A DNA stretch of 64,000 nucleotides. Origin: Micromonospora echinofusca. GTDB taxonomy: Bacteria > Actinomycetota > Actinomycetes > Mycobacteriales > Micromonosporaceae. Below are positions 25,876-34,378 of this stretch, in pieces. How positions within the stretch are numbered: position 1 is the stretch's first letter; the number at the start of each line of letters is the position of its first letter. The stretch covers positions 2,682,501-2,746,500 of the forward strand of contig NZ_LT607733.1 in NCBI RefSeq assembly GCF_900091445.1, written 5' to 3'. The notes beneath the pieces were generated by a model. It was given only the letters and a program-made list of their open reading frames with translations, searched no databases and had not been told where the DNA came from. The position numbers and the translations under genes were made by a program.

Positions 25876-27471
25876 TCAGTAGCCCGCGACCTGGGGCCAG
25901 CGCAGTTCCACGCCGGCCGCCGTGAGGCGGTCCTGGAAGTCGGCCAGCAGGCGGGGGGTGCCGCGGACCGCGCGCGGGGACTCGCCCCGCGCCAGACAGA
26001 AGTCGGCGAGCAGGCCGGCGACCTCGCCGACGTTCCACTCGACCGGGTGCAGCCGGTAGCTGCCGTTGGTGATGTGGGTGGTGCCGATGTTCTTGCCGGC
26101 CGGGAGCAGGTTCTCGACCCGCTGCGGGATCAGCGCCCCCAGCGGGATCTCGAACGGGCAGGAGCCGACGTCGATGTAGTTGTCGCCGCCGGTGGAGGGA
26201 TGCAGGTCGATGCGGTACATCCCGACGCCGATCGAGTCCGGGTAGGCGACCGCGCCGTGCTCGCCGCGTACGGCCAGCGACAGGTCCTGCTCGACCACCG
26301 TGTACTCGGCGCGGATGCGGCGCGACTCACGGATGTAGGGCGCCTGCGCCAGGCCGTCACGGCTGCCGGTCACGTCGCCACGCAGGCGCAGCCCGGGGAA
26401 GCCGGTCCCGCCGTCCGGCCGGGGCGCCTCGGTCTGCATCCAGTAGAGCACCGAGTACGACAGCTCGCGGGCCTTGCTCAGGTGCCACGACGCGTTCGGC
26501 ACGTCGATGACGGGGCCCTCGAAGTAGTCGATCATCGGCCAGTTCACCAGCGTGATGTCGCTGTCGTACGCGCCGTCGGTGAAGTTGCGCCGGGCGGCGA
26601 TGCGCCGGAACGTCCAGAGGTTGCCGTCGCCGGGGTTGAGCCGCTGGTCGGCGTTGACGGCCAGCGGGTCGTCGTCCGGGTTGGGGGTGAAGCTGCGCTC
26701 GACGATCTCCAGGGTGCGCGGGTGCGGCGAGCGCCAGGACAGCAGCCGGTCGCCCCAGAAGTCGGGCTTGTAGTCGCGCCAGAAGTCGTAGTTCGCCGGC
26801 CGCTCGATGGTGTGGTCGCCGTCGACGTGGTCGAGGGCGAAGCAGACGGAGACGGCCTGCATGTTCATCGGCTGCGCGTCGGCCGGGGCGCTGGGCTCGC
26901 CGGTGTCGGCCTGCGACTCGAAGCCGGTGACGTACTCGGTGCCGGTCAGCGGCAGCAGCTCGCCGGTCTCCGTCGCGTCCAGCACGTACGGGGCGACGAG
27001 GTCGATCCGCTCGTCCCGGTCGCGGTGCGCCACGGTCACCCCGACCACCCGGTCCCCGTCGGTTTGCGCGGCCACCGGCCGGTACGGCTGGAGCACCCTC
27101 AGCCGGCCGGAGCCGAGGAACGGCGCCAGCATCTGCTCGATGACGGCGACGGCCACCCGGGGCTCGTGGCAGACCCGGCTCACCCAGCCGGCTCCCGGGT
27201 TCAGGTCGCTCCAGGCCCGGGACCGTTCGGTGAGCGGGTAGTGCCGGCGGTAGTAGTCGCGGATCCCGGTGCGCAGCGCCCGGTAGCTCGCGGTGGCGCC
27301 GAACTGCTCGATCCAGGAGTGCTCGTCCGGCGGGACGGCCTGGCTGGTGAGTTGCCCGCCGAGCCAGTCGAACTCCTCGGTCAGGATGACCGACCGGCCG
27401 GCCCGGGCCGCGGCGAGCGCCGCCGCCACCCCGCCCAGCCCGCCCCCGACGACGAGGACGTCCGCACGCAT
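25876..27471 (-). CDS. FAD-dependent oxidoreductase (PF12831 type) in the sugar operon
   Basis: The 531-residue protein starts with a dinucleotide fold VLVVGGGLGGVAAALAAARAG (residues 5-25). It has WLGGQLTSQAVPP, RVCHEPRVAV, LDATETGELLPLTGTEYVTG and NIGTTHITNGSYRLHPVEWNVGE, which are typical of FAD_oxidored family members found in sugar-use loci. The substrate is unknown; oxidation or reduction of the imported sugar is a reasonable guess. It lies between the regulator and the binding protein and is presumably co-transcribed. Confidence 0.8.
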   Translation of the reverse strand: MRADVLVVGGGLGGVAAALAAARAGRSVILTEEFDWLGGQLTSQAVPPDEHSWIEQFGATASYRALRTGIRDYYRRHYPLTERSRAWSDLNPGAGWVSRVCHEPRVAVAVIEQMLAPFLGSGRLRVLQPYRPVAAQTDGDRVVGVTVAHRDRDERIDLVAPYVLDATETGELLPLTGTEYVTGFESQADTGEPSAPADAQPMNMQAVSVCFALDHVDGDHTIERPANYDFWRDYKPDFWGDRLLSWRSPHPRTLEIVERSFTPNPDDDPLAVNADQRLNPGDGNLWTFRRIAARRNFTDGAYDSDITLVNWPMIDYFEGPVIDVPNASWHLSKARELSYSVLYWMQTEAPRPDGGTGFPGLRLRGDVTGSRDGLAQAPYIRESRRIRAEYTVVEQDLSLAVRGEHGAVAYPDSIGVGMYRIDLHPSTGGDNYIDVGSCPFEIPLGALIPQRVENLLPAGKNIGTTHITNGSYRLHPVEWNVGEVAGLLADFCLARGESPRAVRGTPRLLADFQDRLTAAGVELRWPQVAGY

Positions 27472-27530
27472 CTGTACCACTTGCTTCCTTCCGGTTGCAC
27501 GGTCACCGCCGAGCTGCGGTGGACCGCCGA

Positions 27531-28556
27531 TCAGGGGGTGCCGAGGGTGTCGCCCTCGACGAGTTCGCAGGGCAGGAGCCGCTGCTGGACGCCGACGGCG
27601 CTGCCGTCGATGACGCCGGCCAGCACCTCGACGGACTGCCGGCCCATCTCCTCGCGGGGGATGCGGAACCCGGTGAAGGCCAGGTCGGTGGGAACCGGGA
27701 CCGTCGGGTCGCCGAGGGTCAGGATCGACAGGTCGGCCGGGACGCTCAGGCCCCGCCGCCGGGCGGCCTGCTCCAGCGCCACGGCGGTGGCGAAGTCCTC
27801 GATGAACGCGACGGTGGTCCGGTCGGCCAGCAGGTCGTCGAGGATCGCCTCGGCGTCGCCGGCGACGGCCGTCAGGTGGCGGGCGCTCTCGGCGGCCGTC
27901 GCGGCCGCGACGAACCCGCGCCGCCGGTCCGCCGAGGACTCCGCGGTCAGGTCCGTGTTCAGGTAGGCCAGGCGCCGGTGGCCGCGGGCGAGGGCCAGGG
28001 CGACCAGCTCGCCCACCGCCGTGGCGTAGTCGGCGCCGACGTACGGCACCGGTCCGCCGGCGTCGTCGCGGCGCCCGACGGCGACGTACGGGAAGCCGTC
28101 CCGGTTGAGCCGGTGCAGCTCGGCGGCGTCGATCTCCCGGCCGAGCAGGATGCACCCGTCGGCCAGGCGCAGCCGGTTGTCCTGGTGGAAGATGCGTCGC
28201 CGGCCGTCGACCACCGGGGCGCTGGTGAACAGCAGCAGGTCGCAGCCGGCCCGTTCCGCGTACTCCTCGATGCCCAGCAGGAAGGGGTGGAAGAAGTCAC
28301 GGCTGCCGCTGGGGAAGGCGGGCTCGTAGGTGAACACCCCGAGGATCCGGTTGAACCGGGCGGCGAGCCGGCGTGCCACGGGGTCGGCGGCGTAGCCGGT
28401 CTCGGCGATGGTCCGCAGCACGCGGTCGCGGGTCTCGGGCGCGATGCGCACGTCGGCGTCGGCCCGGTTGTTGAGCACCAGCGACACGGTTGCCTGACTG
28501 ACGCCGGCCAACCGCGCGATGTCACGCTGCGTCACGCGTCGGGGGGTAGAGGGCAC
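27531..28556 (-). CDS. LacI-family transcriptional regulator
   Basis: The 341-residue protein has an N-terminal HTH (RDIARLAGVSQATVSLVLNN, residues 11-30) with the hinge helix PVARRLAARFN, followed by a periplasmic-binding-protein-like sensor domain. It is the first gene of the operon. The GTG at 28556 is used; a codon further inside is possible. Three related palindromes lie within 290 bp upstream; the central CG and AAT/ATT arms are typical of LacI sites, so it probably represses its own operon and a divergent unit. Confidence 0.9.
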   Translation of the reverse strand: MPSTPRRVTQRDIARLAGVSQATVSLVLNNRADADVRIAPETRDRVLRTIAETGYAADPVARRLAARFNRILGVFTYEPAFPSGSRDFFHPFLLGIEEYAERAGCDLLLFTSAPVVDGRRRIFHQDNRLRLADGCILLGREIDAAELHRLNRDGFPYVAVGRRDDAGGPVPYVGADYATAVGELVALALARGHRRLAYLNTDLTAESSADRRRGFVAAATAAESARHLTAVAGDAEAILDDLLADRTTVAFIEDFATAVALEQAARRRGLSVPADLSILTLGDPTVPVPTDLAFTGFRIPREEMGRQSVEVLAGVIDGSAVGVQQRLLPCELVEGDTLGTP

Positions 28557-28575
28557 GACTGGTCCTTCCGGTGCG

Positions 28576-28591
28576 GCTAATGCGTATTAGC
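28576..28591. promoter_or_regulatory. LacI-type operator O1
   Basis: GCTAAT-GCGT-ATTAGC is a 6-bp perfect inverted repeat 20 bp ahead of the lacI-type start. A minus-strand TTGACA lies upstream at 28638-28633, so O1 sits just downstream of the presumed transcription start. Confidence 0.65.
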
Positions 28592-28676
28592 GCTCGGCGT
28601 TGGGGAGGAGCCTGGCGGGCCGACCCCGCTCGTGTCAAGGGTGGGCGAAGAGATTTCGCGGAGATGAAGTCGCAGG

Positions 28677-28692
28677 AGTAATGCGGATTAGC
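28677..28692. promoter_or_regulatory. LacI-type operator O2, one degenerate arm
   Basis: AGTAAT-GCGG-ATTAGC: the right arm equals O1 and O3, and the left arm differs at two positions. It lies 86 bp from O1 (about eight helical turns) and could support looping. Confidence 0.5.
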
Positions 28693-28820
28693 TCCGGAGC
28701 GGCCACCCGGCGGACCCGGCGGCGGGCAAGCCTCCAGCGGGCTGTGGGGGCGTCGCGCCGGCCGGCGGCCGAGCTCTTGACAAGACCCTTCCGGGTCGAG
28801 CAACATTCGAGAAGCATAGA

Positions 28821-28838
28821 TGCTAATACGTATTAGCA
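28821..28838. promoter_or_regulatory. LacI-type operator O3, perfect palindrome
   Basis: TGCTAATACGTATTAGCA is an 18-bp perfect palindrome and the best of the three sites. On the plus strand a TTGACA lies at 28777-28782, so O3 would cover the start of a rightward transcript. To its right only a remnant gene is found. Confidence 0.65.
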
Positions 28839-28939
28839 GTCGACTGGGCGGCCCGCTTCGCCGCTGCGGTCAGGTCGTTGTCTCACCCAGCGTGACGCCG
28901 CGCCGCCCTGCGGCCTGTCGCGCGACGTCCACGGTCGTC

Positions 28940-29125
28940 ACCGGTGTGGGGAACCGTCCGCACCCCGTCGGCACGCCCGACACCAGCGGGCGGTTGCGGG
29001 CGGAACGCGACGGCGCCGGCGGGGACAGGGTCCACACCCTGACGTACGGGGGCCACGACGAGATCGGCCGCCCGATCGGCTGCACCGTGACCGTCACCGT
29101 GCCGCACGACCAGGGCCGCGCCTGA
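28940..29125 (+). pseudogene. C-terminal Ig-like domain remnant of a secreted protein
   Basis: The last 60 codons of an open frame (GTPDTSGRLRAERDG, DRVHTLTYGGHDEIGRP, CTVTVTVPHDQGR) look like the closing strands of a bacterial Ig/PKD/HYR-like repeat. The usual pattern there is RVYTITxxATDxxGNxxTxTVTVTVPHDQG. Nothing upstream in this frame resembles a signal peptide or catalytic domain. I read it as what is left of a secreted enzyme once driven from the O3 promoter. The assignment is tentative. Confidence 0.35.
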
Positions 29126-29263
29126 CCGCACCGGAGAGGGCGCCCGGCCGTACCGCACGGTGCGGCCGGCCGCCCGTGCGTGGACCCGCCCGGCGCGGCC
29201 GGATACCGTACCCGCGGCGCGGATCACCCCGCGTCCTGGCCGTCGAGCGGTGGGAGGCATCCG

Positions 29264-30115
29264 ATGCGCCTGCACGTGGGGTGCGCCATGTGGACGCACA
29301 AGTCCTGGCAGGGGCGCTTCCTGGCGCACCCGCTGCCGGCGAACGAGCGGCTGCGCGCGTACGCCGGCTGGTGCACCGCCGTCGAGGGCAACACCACCTT
29401 CTACGCGACCCCCACCCGCGAGACGGTCGCCTCCTGGGCGCAGCAGACCGACCCCGACTTCCGCTTCGTGCCCAAGCTGCCGAAGATCGTCACGCACGAG
29501 CGCCGGCTCACCGGCGCCGACGAGGAACTCCGGGCCTTCCTCGACGCCGTCGAACCCCTCGGCCCACGGGCCCACGCCCTCTGGATCCAGCTGCCGGGCT
29601 CGTTCGGGCCCGCCGACGTACCCGCGCTGGCCCGCTTCCTGCGCGGGCTGCCCGCCACCCACCGGTACGCCGTGGAGGTCCGCCACCCCGCGTTCTTCGA
29701 CGATCCCCGGGCGGCACGGATGCTGGAGGAGGCGCTCGCCGCGGCCAGCGCGGAGTGGGTCCCCTTCGACACGACCGCGTTCTTCCGCACCCCGCCGACC
29801 AGCGACGCGGAGCGGGAGGCGTGGACCAGGAAGCCGCGCACCCCGCTGCGCACCCGCGCGCTGACCGACCGGCCGATCGTGCGGTACCTCGGCCGCGACG
29901 ACCCCGCCCGCACCGTCGAGGGCTGGCAACCGTGGCTCGACGTGGTGACCGGCTGGCTGCGCGAGGGCCGCTCGCCGACGATGTTCGTGCACACCCCGGA
30001 CAACGCCGACGCGCCCGAGCTGGCCCGCCGGTTCCACGACGAGGTCCGGGCGCGCCTGCCCGGGATCGAGCCACTGCCGGAACCGGAGCCGGTCGGGCCG
30101 TCGACGCTGTTCTGA
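29264..30115 (+). CDS. DUF72 family protein
   Basis: The 283-residue protein matches DUF72, a TIM-barrel-like family of unknown function. Visible features: LHVGCAMWTHKSWQGRF at the start, YAGWCTAVEGNTTFYATP, FRFVPKLPKIVTHERRL, YAVEVRHPAFFDD and the late MFVHTPDNADAPELAR. ATG at 29264 follows GGGAGG. It lies 68 bp ahead of the DUF1152 gene on the same strand. Confidence 0.85.
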   Translation: MRLHVGCAMWTHKSWQGRFLAHPLPANERLRAYAGWCTAVEGNTTFYATPTRETVASWAQQTDPDFRFVPKLPKIVTHERRLTGADEELRAFLDAVEPLGPRAHALWIQLPGSFGPADVPALARFLRGLPATHRYAVEVRHPAFFDDPRAARMLEEALAAASAEWVPFDTTAFFRTPPTSDAEREAWTRKPRTPLRTRALTDRPIVRYLGRDDPARTVEGWQPWLDVVTGWLREGRSPTMFVHTPDNADAPELARRFHDEVRARLPGIEPLPEPEPVGPSTLF

Positions 30116-30183
30116 ACGGACCGACGTACGCCGATCCCGCCGTGCGGCCCCAGCACCCTGAGACCGTCGCCTGAGGAGACCCG

Positions 30184-31140
30184 ATGCCGTCGCTGGCCGT
30201 ACCACCGCTGTTCGCCGCGCTGGAGTCGGCCCGCACCGTGCTGATCGCCGGGGCGGGTGGCGGCTTCGACGTGTACGCCGCGATTCCGCTGGCCGTCGCG
30301 CTACGCGACGCCGGGCGGACCGTGCACCTGGCCAACCTGTCCTTCACGCGGCTCGAAACGCTCGACCTGGACGCCTGGGCGGCGCAGCACGTCGCCGCCG
30401 TCACCCCGGACACCGCCGGCCTCGACGAGTACTTCCCGGAACGGGCGCTGGCCCGCTGGCTCGCCGCCAACGACCAGCCGTGCACCGTGTACGCCTTCCC
30501 GCAGGTGGGCGTGGAACCGCTGCGCGACGCCTACCGACACCTGGTCGACGTGCTCGGCGTCGACGCGGTGGTGCTGGTCGACGGAGGCACGGACATCCTC
30601 ATGCGCGGCGACGAGGCCGGCCTCGGCACCCCCGTCGAGGACATGACCAGCCTCGCCGCGGTCGCCGGCCTGGACGTGCCGGTGAAGCTGGTGGTGTGCC
30701 TCGGGTTCGGCATCGACGCGTACCACGGGGTGAACCACACCCAGGTGCTGGAGAACATCGCCGCCCTCGACCGCGACGGCGCGTACCTCGGGGCGTTGTC
30801 CATCCCGGGCGACAGCCGGGAGGCGCGGCTGTACCGGGAGGCGGTGGCGTACGGGCAGGCGGCCACGCCGCTGCGGCCCAGCATCGTGCACGGGCAGATC
30901 GCCGCCGCCATCCGCGGCGCCGACGGGGACGTGCACGTGACCCGACGCACCCGGGGCAGCACCCTGTTCGTCAACCCGCTGATGGCGATCTACTTCAGCT
31001 TCGACCTCGACGGTCTGGCCCGCCGATCGCTCTATCTCGACCGGCTGGAACACACCGTCGGCATGCGGCAGGTGGCGTCCCGGATCGAGGAGTTCCGCGA
31101 CGAGGTCGAGCGGCGAACGCCCCGGGCCTTCCCGCACTGA
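30184..31140 (+). CDS. DUF1152 family protein
   Basis: The 318-residue protein has the family's glycine-rich nucleotide-like loop VLIAGAGGGFDVYAAIPLA (residues 19-37), VVLVDGGTDILMRGDEAGLGTPVEDM and CLGFGIDAYHGVNH. The function is unknown. It starts with GAGGAG upstream. The gene ends 27 bp from the convergent alcohol dehydrogenase. Confidence 0.85.
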   Translation: MPSLAVPPLFAALESARTVLIAGAGGGFDVYAAIPLAVALRDAGRTVHLANLSFTRLETLDLDAWAAQHVAAVTPDTAGLDEYFPERALARWLAANDQPCTVYAFPQVGVEPLRDAYRHLVDVLGVDAVVLVDGGTDILMRGDEAGLGTPVEDMTSLAAVAGLDVPVKLVVCLGFGIDAYHGVNHTQVLENIAALDRDGAYLGALSIPGDSREARLYREAVAYGQAATPLRPSIVHGQIAAAIRGADGDVHVTRRTRGSTLFVNPLMAIYFSFDLDGLARRSLYLDRLEHTVGMRQVASRIEEFRDEVERRTPRAFPH

Positions 31141-31167
31141 CCCGGCCAGGGCGCGCCACCTGCCGAA

Positions 31168-32220
31168 TCAGGCCCGTTCCGGCCGGTTCGGGTCGATCAG
31201 CACCTTGGTGTGCTCGCTGCGGCCCGAGTCGAGTTCCTCGAGGACGTCCTTCAGCGACGACAGACCGAAGGTGCCCGTGTGCAGCGACGCCACGTCGATC
31301 CGACGCGCGGCGATCGCGTGCATGGCGCCCACGAAGTCCTCGTGGTGGTAGGCCAGTGACCCGATCACCGTCAGCTCGCGGCTCTGCCAGTCGCCGTAGC
31401 TGACGCTCGAGTTCTCCAGCGGATAGCCGAGCAACGCGAGCGTCCCGCCCCGGCGCACCAGCTCCGCCGACGGCTGCAACAGCGCCGGCACGCCGCTGCA
31501 CTCGTACACGACGTCGGCGCCCAGGCCGCCGGTCAGCTCGTCCAGCGCGGCCGACAGCTCGGCGGGCTCGACCACGTGCGCGAAGCCGAGGTCGCCGGCC
31601 AGCGCGCGCCGCGCCGCGGACGGCTCGGAGACGACCATCGGCCCCGCCCCGGCGTTACGCGCGTGCTGAGCGGTGAGCAGCCCGATCGGGCCGGCGCCCT
31701 GGATCACGGTCGTGGTGCCGTACTCCGCCGCCACCCGCCGCACGGCGTGGAAGGTGACGGTGGCCGGCTCCACGAGCGCCGCCTCCACGTCCGAGAGGCT
31801 CTCCGGGACCGGGATCACCCGCCGCGCCGAGACCTGCACCCGGGTGGCGAAGGCGCCGTGCGGCGGCGCGTCGGCGTCGACCCCGTTGGCCTCGGCGAAC
31901 ACGGTGTCGCAGTTGCGGGCGTGCCCGGCGACGCACTGGCGGCAACGGCCGCATGCCGGCCCCACGGCGCCCACCACGCGCTGCCCGACCCGCAGGCCGT
32001 CCACGCCGTCGCCCACCGCCGAGACCGCACCGGTCCACTCGTGCCCGAAGACCGCCGGCGGCAGCATGTGCCCGTCGGTGTAACCGTGCACGTCCGTGCC
32101 GCAGATCCCCGTGTACGCGATGTCGACCGTCACCCGGCCGGGCCCCGGCTCGGTCACGGACACCTCGCCCTCGCGGAGCTGGCGCGGACCGGCGACGGCA
32201 AGGTAACGACCTGCGGACAT
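31168..32220 (-). CDS. Zinc-dependent medium-chain alcohol dehydrogenase
   Basis: The 350-residue MDR enzyme has the catalytic zinc site ICGTDVHGY with FGHEWTG, the structural zinc cysteines CGRCRQCVAGHARNC, and the NAD(P) loop IQGAGPIGLL. ATG 32220 is preferred over ATG 32226 because GAGGGGG is then 6 bases away instead of touching. It is downstream of, and on the same strand as, the NRPS-PKS operon with a 103-bp gap. A tailoring role is possible, but it resembles general polyol/threonine dehydrogenases. Confidence 0.85.
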   Translation of the reverse strand: MSAGRYLAVAGPRQLREGEVSVTEPGPGRVTVDIAYTGICGTDVHGYTDGHMLPPAVFGHEWTGAVSAVGDGVDGLRVGQRVVGAVGPACGRCRQCVAGHARNCDTVFAEANGVDADAPPHGAFATRVQVSARRVIPVPESLSDVEAALVEPATVTFHAVRRVAAEYGTTTVIQGAGPIGLLTAQHARNAGAGPMVVSEPSAARRALAGDLGFAHVVEPAELSAALDELTGGLGADVVYECSGVPALLQPSAELVRRGGTLALLGYPLENSSVSYGDWQSRELTVIGSLAYHHEDFVGAMHAIAARRIDVASLHTGTFGLSSLKDVLEELDSGRSEHTKVLIDPNRPERA

Positions 32221-32323
32221 GCGCATCCCCCTCGGCGACAGCCCCAGTCTTGCACCAGGCCCGCGCCGCAGGGGCGGCTACCAGGAGAATCGGACGCGCG
32301 GACGGTGGCGGGTCCCGCCGCGC

Positions 32324-34378
32324 TCATCGACCCCCGGCCCTCGAGAGCCCGGCGGCGACGTCGACGGGTGCCACCCGCCGGCGCACCCGGGCCGGCGGGG
32401 CGGGCAGGGCCCGCCGGTCGACCTTGCCGTTCGCGGTCGCCGGCAGCTCCGGCAGGGCCACGTACCGCAGGGGCACCATGTGGTCGGGCAGCTGCCGCGC
32501 CAGGAACGCGCGCAGCGCGGGCTCGGCCACGGCGCCCGGGTCGGCGTCGCGCTCGGCCACCACGTACGCCACCAGCGTCGCGGCGGCGCCCAGGTCGTCG
32601 CGCAGCAGCACGACGCTGTTGGCGACGAGCGGGTGCCGGTTGAGCACCGACTCGATCTCGCCGAGTTCCACCCGCTGCCCGCGGATCTTCACCTGGGTGT
32701 CGATGCGCCCGCCGTAGTGCAGGTGCCCGTCCGGCGACCACCAGGCCAGGTCGCCGGTGCGGTACACCCGCTGCGGCCACCCGGCGACCGCCACCTCGAC
32801 GAACCGCTCGGCGGTCAGGTCGGGTCGCCCCGCGTACCCCCTGGCCAGGCAGTCCCCGCCCAGGACCAGTTCACCGGGCACACCCAGCGGGGACAGCCCG
32901 CCGCGCTCGTCGAGGACGTACGCGGCGACGTTCGCGATCGGCCGGCCGATGGGGACGGTGTCCTCGGGCTCGGGGCGGCGGCACGGCCAGGCGGTCACGT
33001 CGATGGCGGCCTCGGTGGGCCCGTACAGGTTGTGCACCTCGACCTGCGGCAGCGCCGCGGTGAGCTTGTTGACCAGCTTCGGCGGCAGCGCCTCCCCGCT
33101 GCAGATCACCCGGCGCAGGTTGGCGCAGCGGGCCAGGCCGGCCTCCTCGACGAAGAGGGCGAGCATGGACGGCACGAAGTGCACGGTGGTCACCGACTCG
33201 CGGGCGACGACGTCGACCATCTCCTGCGGGTCGCGGTGGGCCTGCGCCTCGGCGGTGACCAGCGTCGCGCCGGTCATGAACGCCCACAGCAGCTCCCACA
33301 CCGACACGTCGAAGGTGTACGGGGTCTTCTGCAGCACCACGTCGCCGGGGCCGATGCGGTACGCGTCGCGCATCCACACCAGCCGGTTGGCCAGCGACAG
33401 GTGCGTCATCTGCACCCCCTTGGGCGCCCCGGTCGAGCCGGAGGTGAAGATGACGTACGACAGCCCTTCGACGACCTCCTCCGGCGCCCGGTAGCCACGC
33501 CAGCCGACGGGCGCGGCGGGCAGGTCGCCGCCGGTCAGCGGCTGTACGGGCACGGACGGCCCGCCGCCGGAGCCCAGCGCGGCCCGCCCCGCGTCGTCGG
33601 CGAGCACCAGCGCGGCGTCGGCCGCGCGGAGCATGAGGTCCAGCCGCGGGCGCGGGTGGGACGGGTCCAGCGGCAGGTACGCGCCGCCGGCCAGCAGGAC
33701 GCCGAGCACCGCGACCACCATCTCGGGGCTGCGCTCGGTGCACAGCCCGACCACCGACCCGGGTCCCACGCCCTCGGCGCGTAGCCGCCCGGCCAGCGCC
33801 GCCGCCTCGTCCAGCAACTCGCGGTAGCTGCGCTCCCGTCCGCCCCCGCGCAGCGCGACGGCGTCCGGGGTGCGCTCCGCCTGGCGGCAGATCGTCTCGT
33901 GCACGGGCGTGCGCGGCGCGGGGGTGGGCGCCGGGTTGAAGCCGAGCAGCGTGCCGCGCTCCACCGGGCCGACCAGCGCGGCCTCCCGCGCCGGCCGGTC
34001 CGGATGGGCGGTGAGCCAGGCGCGCAGGGTGTCCAGGCGCTCCCGCAGGTACGCCGGCTCCCCCGGCTCGCGGGCGAACCGGACCGGCACCCCGCCGAGG
34101 ACCGCCGACGCCCCGGCGACGTCCGTCCCGGGCGTGGCCAGCAGGACGTCCACGGCACCGCCCGGCGCGGACGGGTCCGCCGCGCCGGCCGCGACGACGG
34201 CATCCGGCCGCAGGCGGCGTGCCTGCTCGCGTACCCCCGTCAGGGTGCTGTCGGGGGACACCCGCACCAGGACGTCGCCGCGCGGGCCGCGCACCGCGAC
34301 CGAGGTCGCGCCCGACAGGCGGTGGCAGAGCACGGCCGCCACCGCCGCGACCAGATCCAACTCGTCGTGGCCGGTCAT
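32324..34378 (-). CDS. NRPS protein F: partial C-like segment + adenylation domain (predicted serine), no carrier
   Basis: The protein has 684 residues. Residues 1 to about 150 look like the worn C-terminal part of a condensation domain and lack HHxxxDG. The A domain (about 155-665) has all cores: FTSGSTGAPKG, FDVSVWE, NLYGPTE, YRTGDLA, and NGKVDRRAL with the A10 Lys. Specificity residues aligned by hand to PheA read D V W H I S L I D K, the serine code. There is no PCP, TE or reductase after it, so Ser must be loaded onto a carrier on another protein. Last gene of the operon; its ATG overlaps the stop of the PKS gene (ATGA). Confidence 0.85.
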   Translation of the reverse strand: MTGHDELDLVAAVAAVLCHRLSGATSVAVRGPRGDVLVRVSPDSTLTGVREQARRLRPDAVVAAGAADPSAPGGAVDVLLATPGTDVAGASAVLGGVPVRFAREPGEPAYLRERLDTLRAWLTAHPDRPAREAALVGPVERGTLLGFNPAPTPAPRTPVHETICRQAERTPDAVALRGGGRERSYRELLDEAAALAGRLRAEGVGPGSVVGLCTERSPEMVVAVLGVLLAGGAYLPLDPSHPRPRLDLMLRAADAALVLADDAGRAALGSGGGPSVPVQPLTGGDLPAAPVGWRGYRAPEEVVEGLSYVIFTSGSTGAPKGVQMTHLSLANRLVWMRDAYRIGPGDVVLQKTPYTFDVSVWELLWAFMTGATLVTAEAQAHRDPQEMVDVVARESVTTVHFVPSMLALFVEEAGLARCANLRRVICSGEALPPKLVNKLTAALPQVEVHNLYGPTEAAIDVTAWPCRRPEPEDTVPIGRPIANVAAYVLDERGGLSPLGVPGELVLGGDCLARGYAGRPDLTAERFVEVAVAGWPQRVYRTGDLAWWSPDGHLHYGGRIDTQVKIRGQRVELGEIESVLNRHPLVANSVVLLRDDLGAAATLVAYVVAERDADPGAVAEPALRAFLARQLPDHMVPLRYVALPELPATANGKVDRRALPAPPARVRRRVAPVDVAAGLSRAGGR

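Noticed and set aside
28820..28939. Start of a genuine gene at 28820
   Set aside because: The first 40 codons overlap operator O3 and show no signal peptide or domain; only the end of the frame resembles a protein.
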